Notes: generated from the letters alone by a model not told the origin. A stretch of 64,000 bases of DNA from Galbitalea sp036266835 (GCA_036266835.1 DATAXD010000040.1:99471-163470), one strand, 5' to 3'; shown: positions 40,842-49,770, counted from the stretch's first letter. Translations and numbers: made by a program.

Positions 40842-40848
40842 TTCGCTC

Positions 40849-42234
40849 ATGACCGACGCATTACCCGATGACGGGCTGGCCACATCCGCAGCGGCAACGA
40901 AGCTGATTGCCGCGGGACTATCGCTCCCTGAAGATGCGGTCATACCGCGGCGGCGGATCGCGGCGTGGGCATTCTGGGACTGGGGCGGGTCCGCGTTCAA
41001 CGCGATCATGACAACATTCGTGTTCAGCGTCTATCTGACCTCGACGGGATTCGGCAATCCCGACAAGACGACTGCGGCCCTCGGCGTCACTGGCATCATC
41101 GGGGGCGTGCTCGTCGCGGCGATTGCACCGATTACCGGGCAACGTTCGGATGGAACCGGGCGCCGTAAGCTGCTCCTCGGCATCGACACGGCTATCGTCG
41201 TTCTCTGCATCGGCGGTACCTTCTTCGTGAAACCGGATCACGCCTACCTATTGTTGGGGCTGGTACTGCTCGCGGTCGGCACCTTGTTCTTCGAACTCGC
41301 CACCGTCAACTACAACGCGATGCTCGCCCAGGTCTCGTCTGCCAGGACAGTCGGCAGAGTCAGCGGTTTCGGTTGGTCGATGGGGTACTTCGGCGGCATC
41401 GTGCTGTTGCTGATCCTTTATTTCGGCTTCATCCACCCCGATGTCGGACTGCTGGGCGTCACATCGAAGGACGGGCTGTCGGTGCGCGTCTCAATGGTCC
41501 TCGCAGCGATTTGGATGCTGGGCTTCTCGATCCCCATCTTCGCCGCCGTGCCCGAACCACCCGTTACCGTGCCACGGGCCGCGCGTCGCACCCCGGCTCA
41601 GTTCGCGGTCGGCATCGCACGCTCGTATCGTGAGCTGTTTCGCACAATAGGCGGACTCTGGACCGTGAGCCGGGCCACCGTCGGCTTCCTGATCGCGAGC
41701 GCAATCTTTCGGGATGGCCTGACCGGCGTATTCACCTACGGGGGAGTGCTCGCGAGAGTTTCTTTCGGCTTTTCCGCTGGTGACGTCATCGTCTTCGCCA
41801 TCGCGGCCAACGTGGTGGCGGGCGTGTCGACCGTACTTATCGGGCGGCTGGACGACGTGATCGGTCCAAAACGTGTGATGGTCGGGGCAATCGCAGGAAC
41901 GATAGTGGCCGGCCTCGCTGTGTTCGTTTTCCACACCGGCGGCACTCTCGTGTTCTGGGTATTCGGCCTGCTGATGTGCGTGTTTGTGGGCCCCGCCCAA
42001 TCGGCCAGCCGCAGCTTCCTGGCGCGCGTGATTCCCGCGGGTCACGAGGGCGAGGTCTTCGGCCTGTACCAAACCACCGGACGAGCGGCGACGGTGTTCG
42101 CGCCGCTGTTGTTCACCCTGTTCGTTACGGTGTTCGGCAAGAGCATCTACGGGATCATCGGCATCGTCATCGTGCTCGCTGTCGGACTCGCGGTACTCAT
42201 CCCGATCAAGGAGAACGCAACCGCGCTGAAATAG
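40849..42234 (+). CDS. UMF1/Atg22-type MFS transporter
   Basis: A 461-residue transporter with about 12 hydrophobic segments. The opening after the first 35 residues, AAWAFWDWGGSAFNAIMTTFVFSVY, is the hallmark of the UMF1 family (related to the yeast vacuolar Atg22 effluxer), followed by GQRSDGTGRRK in loop 2-3 and SGFGWSMGYFGG. The substrate is unknown; Atg22 exports amino acids, which may not apply here. It is divergent from dnaK, with two HAIR sites in the shared gap. A leaderless -10 lies 7 nt before the ATG. Confidence 0.85.
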   Translation: MTDALPDDGLATSAAATKLIAAGLSLPEDAVIPRRRIAAWAFWDWGGSAFNAIMTTFVFSVYLTSTGFGNPDKTTAALGVTGIIGGVLVAAIAPITGQRSDGTGRRKLLLGIDTAIVVLCIGGTFFVKPDHAYLLLGLVLLAVGTLFFELATVNYNAMLAQVSSARTVGRVSGFGWSMGYFGGIVLLLILYFGFIHPDVGLLGVTSKDGLSVRVSMVLAAIWMLGFSIPIFAAVPEPPVTVPRAARRTPAQFAVGIARSYRELFRTIGGLWTVSRATVGFLIASAIFRDGLTGVFTYGGVLARVSFGFSAGDVIVFAIAANVVAGVSTVLIGRLDDVIGPKRVMVGAIAGTIVAGLAVFVFHTGGTLVFWVFGLLMCVFVGPAQSASRSFLARVIPAGHEGEVFGLYQTTGRAATVFAPLLFTLFVTVFGKSIYGIIGIVIVLAVGLAVLIPIKENATALK

Positions 42235-42288
42235 TCGCTGGCGGAAATGCGCTGGCGGTGGCAGTGCACGGCTGGCACGCTGAGTTTC

Positions 42289-43071
42289 ATGACCAACCAG
42301 GTAGAGAAGGCTGAGGCGTTCCGCGCGCTCCACGTGCCGGGCAATCCGGTCATCCTGTCCAATGTGTGGGATGCGGTGTCTGCGCGAATCGTCGCATCCA
42401 CGAAGGGCGTCCGGGCGATTGCGAGCGCGAGCCACTCGGTGTCGTATGCGCGTGGCGTACCGGATGGCGAGGGCATGACCATCGAGCAGGCGCTCGAGTC
42501 GGCCCGCCTCATCCTGGATGCGGTTGACCTACCTGTCACCATCGATTTCGAGCGCGCCTACGCCTCGGATGCTGACGGGGTGCGCGAGAACGTCGGCCGC
42601 CTGATCCGAACGGGCGCGGTCGGCCTGAACCTCGAAGACACGCGCACGGGCCAGGAACTCTTCGCCCTTGACACCGCTGCCGAACGCGTCGCCGCGGCTC
42701 GAGCGGCAGGGGATACTGCCGGCGTACCGATTGTGATCAACGCGCGGGCCGACTCGCTGGTGCGCGGAGAGGAATGGTCCGATATGGTCTCGCGAGCCAA
42801 TTGCTACCTCGACGCCGGAGCCGACTGCGCGTTCGTTCTCGGACTCCGAACGGCGGATGATGTGAAGCGGGCGCTCGACGAGATTCGCGGCAAGGTGTCG
42901 GTGATCGTCGGCGCCGGATTCGTCCCGCTACGGACTCTCGCAGAACTCGGCGTGTGTCGGGTGAGCTTCGGTCCGGGCATGCTGGGCGTGACACTTTCGC
43001 ACCTGAAGGACGCGGCGGCACAGGTCACGGCGCTCGGAGAATATCCGGGAGAGCTCGGTTTCGCGTACTAA
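42289..43071 (+). CDS. Isocitrate lyase/PEP mutase superfamily protein
   Basis: A 260-residue TIM-barrel protein of the phosphonomutase-like group. Typical features are LSNVWDAVSARIVAS at the active-site entrance, DFERAYASDADGVRENV (metal-binding acidic residues), GLNLEDTRTG and VINARADSL. The isocitrate lyase motif KKCGH is absent, so it is not ICL; family members cleave carboxy-phosphonates or 2-methylisocitrate-like acids, or act on unknown keto acids. Its TAA stop forms part of the -10 of the next gene. Confidence 0.82.
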   Translation: MTNQVEKAEAFRALHVPGNPVILSNVWDAVSARIVASTKGVRAIASASHSVSYARGVPDGEGMTIEQALESARLILDAVDLPVTIDFERAYASDADGVRENVGRLIRTGAVGLNLEDTRTGQELFALDTAAERVAAARAAGDTAGVPIVINARADSLVRGEEWSDMVSRANCYLDAGADCAFVLGLRTADDVKRALDEIRGKVSVIVGAGFVPLRTLAELGVCRVSFGPGMLGVTLSHLKDAAAQVTALGEYPGELGFAY

Positions 43072-43074
43072 CCT
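43069..43074 (+). promoter_or_regulatory. Leaderless -10 element of the MarR-like gene
   Basis: TAACCT, 6 nt, then ATG at 43081. The first three bases are the stop codon of the preceding gene. Confidence 0.55.
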
Positions 43075-43080
43075 GACGCT

Positions 43081-43506
43081 ATGGCTGACCCTCGCCCGAT
43101 CGGTTACTGGCTCCGCCTCGTGGATACCCTCGTCAACGAGCAGTTCTCGCGCACTCTCGATGAACACGGCGTGACTCGCGTCCAGTGGCAGCTACTGAAC
43201 GTGCTTGCCAGTGGTGAGTCCACAGTCGAGCAGCTCGACGCCTCCCTGCGTCCGTTTCTGGTGGCGGACGGCTCCGAATCCGCCATCGACCACCTCACCG
43301 AACTCATCGAGAGCGGATGGGTGGACGCGACCGGTGGCGGTTACGAACTCACGGAACGCGGGCATGGGGCCCGCGACCGCTTGACCAATGTGGTCGCTGC
43401 TCAGCGCACGGACATGACGGCGGGCGTCAGCGAGGCCGACTACCTGGCCGCAATCGGCACGCTCGAGCGGATTGCCCGCAATCTCGGCTGGACCGACGAG
43501 GGCTAG
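43081..43506 (+). CDS. MarR-like winged-helix protein
   Basis: A 141-residue protein with a helical N terminus (RPIGYWLRLVDTLVNEQFSR), a recognition-helix region (VTRVQWQLLNVLASGESTVEQL) and a wing-like segment (WVDATGGGYELTERGHGARD), typical of MarR regulators. The ligand is unknown. It converges on crtEb with a 4-nt overlap of stops. In corynebacteria a MarR-type protein (CrtR) lies divergent to the carotenoid genes; whether this one controls the cluster here is only a guess, since the position is at the opposite end. Confidence 0.72.
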   Translation: MADPRPIGYWLRLVDTLVNEQFSRTLDEHGVTRVQWQLLNVLASGESTVEQLDASLRPFLVADGSESAIDHLTELIESGWVDATGGGYELTERGHGARDRLTNVVAAQRTDMTAGVSEADYLAAIGTLERIARNLGWTDEG

Positions 43507-44363
43507 CGTCCGAGCAGCACGAACCAGATGAGCAGCAGCGTCACCAGGAAGCCTGTGACGAAGTTGAGCACCAGGAACCGTTTCCAGCCTCGGTTTGCGG
43601 ATGCAGCATCCGCATTGTTCACGTTCCAGTACGCCGCACAGCTGAACGCGTAGGGAAGGGTGAGCACCGCCGCCAGCGGACCCGGCCAGCTCGTGAACAG
43701 CAGCAGAACTGCGGCGGCCAGGTAGCCGACCACCGACAGCCGTACGGTTGCGCGCGCACCGATCGACGTCGCGATCGAGGCGATGCCACCCTCGCGATCG
43801 GCGATCACATCCTGGACCGCACCGAACGCGTGCGACGAGACTCCCCACAGGAAGAACGCACCGAGCAGGAACCACAGTGACGGCGTGAACGCGGCACCGG
43901 CGAGGACCAGACCGTATACGGCCGGCGACACGAAGTGCGTGCTCGATGTCACCGAATCGAGAAAGGGACGTTCCTTGAATCGAAGGCTCGGCGCCGAGTA
44001 CGCGACCACGGCGAACAGGCTCGCGGCAAGGACGATCCACGACGCCCATGACCCGACAATCACGAGGAAGACGATGAACGGCAGGTTGGTGACGGCCGCC
44101 GCTATGAGGATCGGACGATGCATCCGGCGATCAAGCACCGCGCCCTCGACGCCGCCCTTTCGTGGATTCCTGAGGTCGGATTCGTAGTCGAACACATCGT
44201 TGATGCCGTACATCGCGAGGTTGTAGGGGATCAGGAAGTAGATGGTTCCAACGATGAGAGCGGGACAGATCTCACCGGTCGTCACGTAGTACGCGGCGGC
44301 GAACGGGAACGCTGTGTTGACCCAGCTGAGCGGCCGCGACGAAACAAATAGCGCCCTAAACAC
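43503..44363 (-). CDS. crtEb: Lycopene elongase (C50 carotenoid prenyltransferase)
   Basis: A 286-residue UbiA-family membrane prenyltransferase with about eight hydrophobic segments. The two Asp-rich metal sites are GINDVFDYESDLRN and VQDVIADREGGIAS. In C50-carotenoid producers CrtEb adds two C5 units from DMAPP to lycopene, giving flavuxanthin-type C50 products. It is the last gene of the crt run, overlapping crtYf by 8 nt. A conserved perfect palindrome GCGGATGC-A-GCATCCGC lies in its coding sequence near 43597. Confidence 0.9.
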   Translation of the reverse strand: MFRALFVSSRPLSWVNTAFPFAAAYYVTTGEICPALIVGTIYFLIPYNLAMYGINDVFDYESDLRNPRKGGVEGAVLDRRMHRPILIAAAVTNLPFIVFLVIVGSWASWIVLAASLFAVVAYSAPSLRFKERPFLDSVTSSTHFVSPAVYGLVLAGAAFTPSLWFLLGAFFLWGVSSHAFGAVQDVIADREGGIASIATSIGARATVRLSVVGYLAAAVLLLFTSWPGPLAAVLTLPYAFSCAAYWNVNNADAASANRGWKRFLVLNFVTGFLVTLLLIWFVLLGR

Positions 44364-44661
44364 GTTTTCGCCTTCCGCCAGCCAACATCCACACGCTCGG
44401 CAGGAGTACGACAGCCGCCACGGTGTACGCGAAATCCTCGATCGGCGCGCGCCCGATGAACACTCCGCTGATGAGTGCTCGGTCGTACCCGACCAGTCCG
44501 ATTCCGATCATGACGTTGTCGAAAACGGCAGTGAGAACGAGCAGGATGCCCGCGGCCAGGAGCACCGCCAGCCACCGGGGCGAGCGACGGGTAGCGATCG
44601 CGACGATGGCGACGAGTGCGACCACGGCAAGGAAGATGGCGTTGAGGGACCAGTAGGTCAT
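44356..44661 (-). CDS. crtYf: C50 carotenoid cyclase subunit CrtYf
   Basis: A 101-residue small membrane protein with three hydrophobic segments, one half of the heterodimeric lycopene cyclase-like enzyme that closes the end groups of the C50 chain. The short conserved motif is RAPIEDFAYT, the Pro-x-Glu-Asp/Glu type found in this cyclase family. ATG at 44661 overlaps the crtYe stop by 4 nt (ATGA). The ring type (epsilon, beta or gamma) cannot be read from sequence by eye. Confidence 0.88.
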   Translation of the reverse strand: MTYWSLNAIFLAVVALVAIVAIATRRSPRWLAVLLAAGILLVLTAVFDNVMIGIGLVGYDRALISGVFIGRAPIEDFAYTVAAVVLLPSVWMLAGGRRKRV

Positions 44662-45005
44662 CTGCGACCCGGTCTCGCCACGCGCGCTGCGCGCGCAACT
44701 CGACCAGCACCGGTGAGCAGTCCATAGACATTCATCGTCAGGTAGCACAGCAGGAGGAGAAAGAAGGGCTCCTCGAGCGGTAGCTGTGGGGCGACCTGCA
44801 AGCCGGTCATGAAACTCGTCTCGCCTCGGAAGAAGATTCCAAACCGGATGCCCTGCAGGTCCCACACCAGGAAGAACGCCAGCCCTGCAACGACCACGAT
44901 CGCCGCGCGGGCGGCTCCGCGCCAGAAGAACAGCCGGAACCTGTGATCCAAAACGACCATCCCGACGAGCGCCACCAGGAGGACGACGAGATAAAGGAAC
45001 GCCAT
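44658..45005 (-). CDS. crtYe: C50 carotenoid cyclase subunit CrtYe
   Basis: A 115-residue membrane protein with about three hydrophobic segments, the partner of CrtYf. It has QLPLEEPFFLLLLCY, the Pro-x-Glu-Glu motif of the heterodimeric cyclases, and a basic C-terminal tail (RVARAARVARPGRR). Its ATG at 45005 overlaps the crtI stop (TGATG) and its stop overlaps crtYf, so equal translation of the two subunits is likely. Confidence 0.88.
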   Translation of the reverse strand: MAFLYLVVLLVALVGMVVLDHRFRLFFWRGAARAAIVVVAGLAFFLVWDLQGIRFGIFFRGETSFMTGLQVAPQLPLEEPFFLLLLCYLTMNVYGLLTGAGRVARAARVARPGRR

Positions 45006-46597
45006 CAGGACGCCGGCTGGTCCTCGAGTACGACATCGTCGGGAGTCCTCGTCAGTGGCTCGGCCAGCGGTGCAACTGACCGATCGCCCGTGATGCGCTT
45101 GAGCACCACTTCGGCGCTGATCAGGCACATTGGGAGACCAACCCCTGGGATGGTCGAACCCCCGACAAAGTAGAGGCCCTTGACCTTCCTGCTCGCGTTC
45201 CGTGCTCGGAACATCGCGCTCTGCCGCAGGATGTGCGCGGGGCCAAGAGCAGTACCGCGCCACGCGTTGAGCTCGGTGACGAAATCCCCCGGGCCTACAG
45301 TGCGGCGCACTGTGATGCGGGACGATAGGTCGGGAATGCCGGCCCACAGCGCGATCTGCTCGATCGCGGCATCCGCCACCGCCTCGACCGCCGTGTCGCC
45401 TTTGCCAGCGACACCTCCCTTTCCGATGGTTGGGTCGGCGGGGATCGGAACGAGCACGAACAGGTTTTCGTGGCCGTCCGGGGCGACATCCGAATCGACA
45501 CCGCTCGGCTTGCAGACGTACAGCGACGCCGGGTCAGGAACGTGCGGCTCGGCGCCGAAGATCGCGTCGAACCCAGCACGCCAGTCCCTTGCGAAGAGCA
45601 GGTTGTGATGCTCAAGTTCAGGGAGTTCGCCCTTCACGCCCAGATTGAGTAGAACGGCGCTCGGACCGGGAGTCGCCCTCGCCCAGTACTCCTCAGGGAA
45701 GGTTTGAGACTCACGCTCCAGCAGCTCGGTCTCGCTGAAATGCAGGTCGATGCCGGACACCACGATGTCGGCCTCGGCCGTCTCCTTGCGGTTGCGGGCG
45801 TCGCGGTATTCGACGCCGACAGCTTCGCCGTCTTCGACCACGATTCGACTGGCGGTCGAAGAACGGATAATGGTGACGCCCTCCGCCACGGCAAGGTCGG
45901 CAATGGACTGGATGACGCGAACGAATCCGCCGACCGGATACCGCACGCCGTCCGCCAGGTCGAGGTGGCTCATCAGGTGGTACATGCTCGGGGCCGAATA
46001 CGGCGAAGCCCCGAGGAAGACAGCGGGGTAGGCGAGGATCTTGCGGAGCCGGTCATCCCATACTGTTCGTGCAACGTGCGACCACAGCGGGGTCAGCAGC
46101 AGGCTCACGAGCTTCGGCAGGCGAGTAATCACCTCGTCTGTCAGCAGGGGGCGGATGCTCTGGAAACTTGTGTACAGGAAGTTGCGCTTGGCGATTCCAT
46201 AGGTCAGGGCAGCGGAGTCGAGGTAGCGGGCAAGCCTGACGCCGGACCCCCTGCGGGTGCGCTCGAATAACTCGATGTTCTCGTCGCGATCCGCCGAGAT
46301 GTCGATGTGCTCGGGCACTCCCTCGAAGAACGCTCGGTAGCCGGGGTCGAGGGTCACCAGGTCGAGCTGCTCGGCGGCGCTCGTGCCCAGGAGCCGGTAG
46401 AAGTGGTCGAAGACCTCGGGCATCAGGTACCACGACGGTCCGGTGTCGAACCGGAAGCCGTCCTTCTCCCAATTGCCCGCCCGTCCGCCGAGTGTCTCGT
46501 GCGCTTCGAGGAGCGTGACATCGTGTCCGGTCCGAGCGAGAAGTGCGGCGGATGCGAGACCACCGATTCCACCACCGATGACGACAACCCTGCTCAC
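45005..46597 (-). CDS. crtI: Phytoene desaturase
   Basis: A 530-residue FAD-dependent enzyme that introduces four double bases of desaturation to turn phytoene into lycopene. The N-terminal dinucleotide-binding fold is VVIGGGIGGLASAALLARTG with LEAHETLGGRAG after it, and RFDTGPSWYLMP. The C-terminal signature region is GLYFVGGSTIPGVGLPMCLI. Length is normal for bacterial CrtI. It overlaps crtB upstream by 4 nt and crtYe downstream by 1 nt. Confidence 0.95.
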   Translation of the reverse strand: MSRVVVIGGGIGGLASAALLARTGHDVTLLEAHETLGGRAGNWEKDGFRFDTGPSWYLMPEVFDHFYRLLGTSAAEQLDLVTLDPGYRAFFEGVPEHIDISADRDENIELFERTRRGSGVRLARYLDSAALTYGIAKRNFLYTSFQSIRPLLTDEVITRLPKLVSLLLTPLWSHVARTVWDDRLRKILAYPAVFLGASPYSAPSMYHLMSHLDLADGVRYPVGGFVRVIQSIADLAVAEGVTIIRSSTASRIVVEDGEAVGVEYRDARNRKETAEADIVVSGIDLHFSETELLERESQTFPEEYWARATPGPSAVLLNLGVKGELPELEHHNLLFARDWRAGFDAIFGAEPHVPDPASLYVCKPSGVDSDVAPDGHENLFVLVPIPADPTIGKGGVAGKGDTAVEAVADAAIEQIALWAGIPDLSSRITVRRTVGPGDFVTELNAWRGTALGPAHILRQSAMFRARNASRKVKGLYFVGGSTIPGVGLPMCLISAEVVLKRITGDRSVAPLAEPLTRTPDDVVLEDQPAS

Positions 46598-47475
46598 GAC
46601 CGCGGCATCCTTCCGGCGGCGGCCGCGGCGGCGAGCCGGAGCTTGACCGGCGCCGGCACTCGAACCCGAGTCGTTACGAGCGCAGCTGCGGGCGTTGCGC
46701 GCAGTCGAGCCGCGAGCTGGGTGAACAACGACTGCGCGAGCGCGACTGCTCGCCGGCTGCTCGCAGGAAGCTTTCGGACGACCTGCGCCGAGACCCGGAG
46801 GTCGGTGTCGATGTCGTCCAGCAGTCGGATCTTGTCCGCCTCGGTGAACGAGTCGGGGTTGATCCCCGGGAAGTAGCTCCGGCCGAGCTCTCGAAAGTCA
46901 GCCGCGAGATCGCGCAGAAAGTTCACCTTCTGGAATGCTGCCCCGAGGGCTCGAGCGCCATTCTCGAGTTGCTCGCGCTCGGAAGGTGTGGTCGGCACGT
47001 CTTCGAGAAACGCGCAGAGACACATGAGCCCGACCACCTGGGCCGATCCGTAAACGTAGCGTTCGAAACTCGCATCGGTGTGCCTGGTCGCGCTCAGGTC
47101 GGCTCGCATCGACTCGAAGAAAGGAGCAGTCAGGGTGCGATCGAATCCCGTCTCACGCGCTGTCGCGCCGAACGCATGGACGATCAGGTTCGGGCTGTAC
47201 CCGCGCTCCATCGCAAATTCGGTCTCACGCTCGAGTCCGTCCAGCTCGTGTCTCGTTTCGGCGACCGTCAGTCCCGCGGCGGCCGCCTGGCCGTCGACGA
47301 TCTCATCAGCCAGCCGAACCAGGGCGTAGATGTTCTCGATGTGGTGGCGAACACGAGGCGCGAGCAGTCTCGACGCCATGCCGAATGAAGTCGAATAGCG
47401 ATGGATTACGACGCCGGATGCCTCTTCGGCCACTCGGTCGTACAGGCTGGGTCGGCGAAGGGGCGTTGCCGTCAT
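46594..47475 (-). CDS. crtB: Phytoene synthase
   Basis: A 293-residue enzyme that condenses two GGPP molecules to phytoene. The first substrate-Mg motif is VRLADEIVDG, the second is the later DLAADFRELGRSYFP region, which follows AFQKVNFLRDLA, both characteristic of squalene/phytoene synthases. A short basic tail ends the protein. It overlaps crtE by 4 nt upstream and crtI by 4 nt downstream. Confidence 0.95.
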   Translation of the reverse strand: MTATPLRRPSLYDRVAEEASGVVIHRYSTSFGMASRLLAPRVRHHIENIYALVRLADEIVDGQAAAAGLTVAETRHELDGLERETEFAMERGYSPNLIVHAFGATARETGFDRTLTAPFFESMRADLSATRHTDASFERYVYGSAQVVGLMCLCAFLEDVPTTPSEREQLENGARALGAAFQKVNFLRDLAADFRELGRSYFPGINPDSFTEADKIRLLDDIDTDLRVSAQVVRKLPASSRRAVALAQSLFTQLAARLRATPAAALVTTRVRVPAPVKLRLAAAAAAGRMPRS

Positions 47476-48542
47476 TTCACTCGTCCCAGCACCGCGTCGG
47501 CGACCGGCAGCAGCTCGTCGCGCAGCGCCGCCGGAATGTGCGGCTCGGCGAGGCGGCCGAGCGCACGGTTCGCGTAGTAGCGGGCGAGCCCCTCCGCGAA
47601 TGACCGGGCACCGCTGGACTCGAGGGACGAGCGGATGCGGTCCGCCTCCGCCTCGGTGAGATCCTGCTTACCAACGAGCGGCTCGATCGCCGCCCACTGG
47701 CTGGTTGTCGTTGCGAACGAGATGAGAACAGTGCGCTTGCCTTCCCGCAGGTCACCGATCGTGGTCTTGCCGGTCTGGGCCTCAATTCCGAAGACGCCGA
47801 GCAGGTCATCGACGATCTGGTAAGCCACCCCGATCTCGCGACCGAAGTCGGCGAGTGTGCTGACCACATCCTCGGGTGCGCCAGCCAGGATCGCGCCAGC
47901 CTGCAGCGGACACTCGAACGAATACACTGCGGTCTTCAGTCGCTCCATGGTCAGGACGTCGTCCACGCGAGGCATGTCGGTGAGATGCGAGAAGTCGACG
48001 TCGATCAGTTCGCCGGCAGCGCTAGCGAACAGGGCCTCATCCATGACCTCGACCAGGCGATCGCGCGTGACGTCCGCCACACCGCTGTGGTCGATCAGTC
48101 GATAGGCATTGAACAACGCCAGGTCGCCGGCGATCACCGCTGCGGAGATGCCACGGTGCTCGGCGGCGGTTGCCGATGCCCCGCCCGCGAGCGCCTGATC
48201 GCGGTAGCTGCCGGAGATGTTCGGCACGCCCCGCCGGATGAAGTCGTGGTCGATCACGTCGTCGTGCACGATGAGAGCGGTGTGGAGCAGTTCGAACGCG
48301 GCGCCGACATACGCGGCGGCTTCGACATCCGTTCCGCCGAGAGCCTGGTAGGCGGAAAACACCATGCGGGGGCGGAATCGCTTGCCGCCGGTCGCACTCG
48401 ATGCGAGCTCTTCCCAGAGCTGCACGTACTCCGGGCCGAAAGCCGCGGCGCGGTTCTTGGCTAGGCTGAAGAAGCGGTCGAGCACTCCATCGACCAGCTC
48501 CTGACGACGGTGATCTACCGCCAGCAGATCAGAACCGTCCAT
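47472..48542 (-). CDS. crtE: Geranylgeranyl diphosphate synthase
   Basis: A 356-residue trans-prenyltransferase that makes GGPP from IPP and allylic diphosphates. First Asp-rich motif ALIVHDDVIDHDFIRRG and second AYQIVDDLLGVFG are complete. It is the first gene of the crt run and begins only 20 bp from idi on the opposite strand. TAGTCT lies 6 nt before its ATG, so a leaderless transcript is likely. It could also serve menaquinone or other prenyl needs. Confidence 0.93.
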   Translation of the reverse strand: MDGSDLLAVDHRRQELVDGVLDRFFSLAKNRAAAFGPEYVQLWEELASSATGGKRFRPRMVFSAYQALGGTDVEAAAYVGAAFELLHTALIVHDDVIDHDFIRRGVPNISGSYRDQALAGGASATAAEHRGISAAVIAGDLALFNAYRLIDHSGVADVTRDRLVEVMDEALFASAAGELIDVDFSHLTDMPRVDDVLTMERLKTAVYSFECPLQAGAILAGAPEDVVSTLADFGREIGVAYQIVDDLLGVFGIEAQTGKTTIGDLREGKRTVLISFATTTSQWAAIEPLVGKQDLTEAEADRIRSSLESSGARSFAEGLARYYANRALGRLAEPHIPAALRDELLPVADAVLGRVK

Positions 48543-48548
48543 TTAGGC

Positions 48549-48554
48549 AGACTA
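48549..48554 (-). promoter_or_regulatory. Leaderless -10 element of crtE, overlapping that of idi
   Basis: Minus-strand TAGTCT, 6 nt, then ATG at 48542. On the plus strand GACTAT (48550-48555) lies 7 nt before the idi ATG. The two hexamers overlap by 5 bp, so the two promoters probably compete. Confidence 0.5.
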
Positions 48555-48562
48555 TCGCGACC

Positions 48563-49093
48563 ATGGCTGAGGTCCCTGAGCAGGTTGTACTCGTTAACAA
48601 CGACGGCTCGGTGGTCGGTTCCGCAGACAAGGCGACCGTGCACACGGCGGTAACACCGCTGCATTTGGCGTTCTCGTGCCACGTCTTCGACGACTCGGGT
48701 CGGGTGCTCGTAACGCGTCGGGCGCTCACGAAGAAGACCTGGGCGGGAGTGTGGACGAACTCGTTCTGTGGGCATCCTCTGCCGGGCGAGGCGATGACGG
48801 ACGCAATCTCTCGACGGGCTCGCGTGGAGCTGGGTATTGCCGTCACCGACGTGCGACTCGTCTTGCCGGACTTCCGTTACGAGGCGACCGACGCATCCGG
48901 GATCGTCGAGAACGAGCTGTGCCCGGTGTATCGGGCTCGGACTGCGGATGCGGTGAGCGCGAACCCGGATGAGGTGTCCGAGTGGGAGTGGGTCGACCCG
49001 GCCTCACTCACGGCTGCGGCATCTGCGGCGCCCTACGCGTTCAGCCCGTGGCTCGTGTGGCAGCTCGAGCAGCTAACCTCGCCGGTCGAGTAG
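48563..49093 (+). CDS. idi: Isopentenyl-diphosphate delta-isomerase, type I
   Basis: A 176-residue Nudix-fold enzyme that interconverts IPP and DMAPP. The catalytic Cys is in TNSFCGHPLPGE and the catalytic Glu in IVENELCPVYRA; the Nudix-like helix is EAMTDAISRRARVELG. Supplying DMAPP fits both GGPP synthesis and the CrtEb step. It diverges from crtE over 20 bp and has no ribosome-binding site, so it is probably leaderless. Confidence 0.94.
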   Translation: MAEVPEQVVLVNNDGSVVGSADKATVHTAVTPLHLAFSCHVFDDSGRVLVTRRALTKKTWAGVWTNSFCGHPLPGEAMTDAISRRARVELGIAVTDVRLVLPDFRYEATDASGIVENELCPVYRARTADAVSANPDEVSEWEWVDPASLTAAASAAPYAFSPWLVWQLEQLTSPVE

Positions 49094-49132
49094 CGCGGCT
49101 CGACGGAGCAGGCGTGTCCGGGTCTCGCTGCC

Positions 49133-49747
49133 TCAGCTCAGCGGGTCGTCCTTCAGCCTGGTGTCGTCCGCCGGGATTGGCGTCAGGTGGAAGTTGAGAT
49201 ACGAGCGCGAGGCGGTTGGGCCGCGCTGGCCCTGGTAGCGCGATGAGTACTCGGTCGAACCGTACGGCTTCTCAGCGGGTGAACTCAGCTTGATGAAACA
49301 CAGCTGCCCGATCTTCATACCGGGCCAGAGCTTGATCGGGAGTGTCGCCACGTTGCTGAGTTCGAGCGTGACGTGCCCCGAGAACCCGGGATCCACGAAT
49401 CCCGCCGTCGAGTGCGTGAGCAGCCCGAGCCGGCCGAGCGAGCTCTTACCCTCGAGCCGCGCGGCGATGTCGTCGGGAAGCGTCACCAGCTCGTAGGTAG
49501 AGCCGAGCACGAACTCGCCAGGGTGCAGGATGAACGGCTCGCCGTTCGCGATCTCGACGAGCTGGGTTAGCTCCGGCTGGTCATCAGCGGGATCGATGAA
49601 GGCGTATTTATGGTTGTCGAACAGTCGGAAGTACTTGTCGAGCCGAACATCGATGCTCGACGGCTGGATCATCCCCAAGTCGAGTGGATCGAGGCCGACG
49701 CGACCGGTTTCGAGCTGTTCCCGGATGTCGCGGTCACTCAGAAGCAT
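49133..49747 (-). CDS. dcd: dCTP deaminase, bifunctional dUMP-forming type
   Basis: A 204-residue enzyme of the trimeric dUTPase/dCTP deaminase fold. Key parts are SSIDVRLDKYFRLF near the start, EGKSSLGRLGLL, THSTAGFVDPGFSGHVTLE (catalytic Glu and nucleotide site) and the C-terminal YQGQRGPTASRSYLNF lid. The actinobacterial and archaeal bifunctional group converts dCTP directly to dUMP, feeding thymidylate synthesis and avoiding free dUTP; I infer that by its similarity to the mycobacterial enzyme. A leaderless -10 precedes the ATG at 49747. Confidence 0.93.
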   Translation of the reverse strand: MLLSDRDIREQLETGRVGLDPLDLGMIQPSSIDVRLDKYFRLFDNHKYAFIDPADDQPELTQLVEIANGEPFILHPGEFVLGSTYELVTLPDDIAARLEGKSSLGRLGLLTHSTAGFVDPGFSGHVTLELSNVATLPIKLWPGMKIGQLCFIKLSSPAEKPYGSTEYSSRYQGQRGPTASRSYLNFHLTPIPADDTRLKDDPLS

Positions 49748-49753
49748 GCGGCA

Positions 49754-49759
49754 AGGCTA
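49754..49759 (-). promoter_or_regulatory. dcd: Leaderless -10 element of dcd
   Basis: Minus-strand TAGCCT, 6 nt, then ATG at 49747. Confidence 0.6.
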
Positions 49760-49770
49760 CCAATCGACGC

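Noticed and set aside
42289..43071. Isocitrate lyase
   Set aside because: The diagnostic KKCGH motif is absent and the protein is far shorter than true ICL.
43081..43506. Naming the MarR-like gene crtR
   Set aside because: It lies at the far end of the crt cluster and is convergent with it, unlike CrtR of corynebacteria, so the link is unproven.
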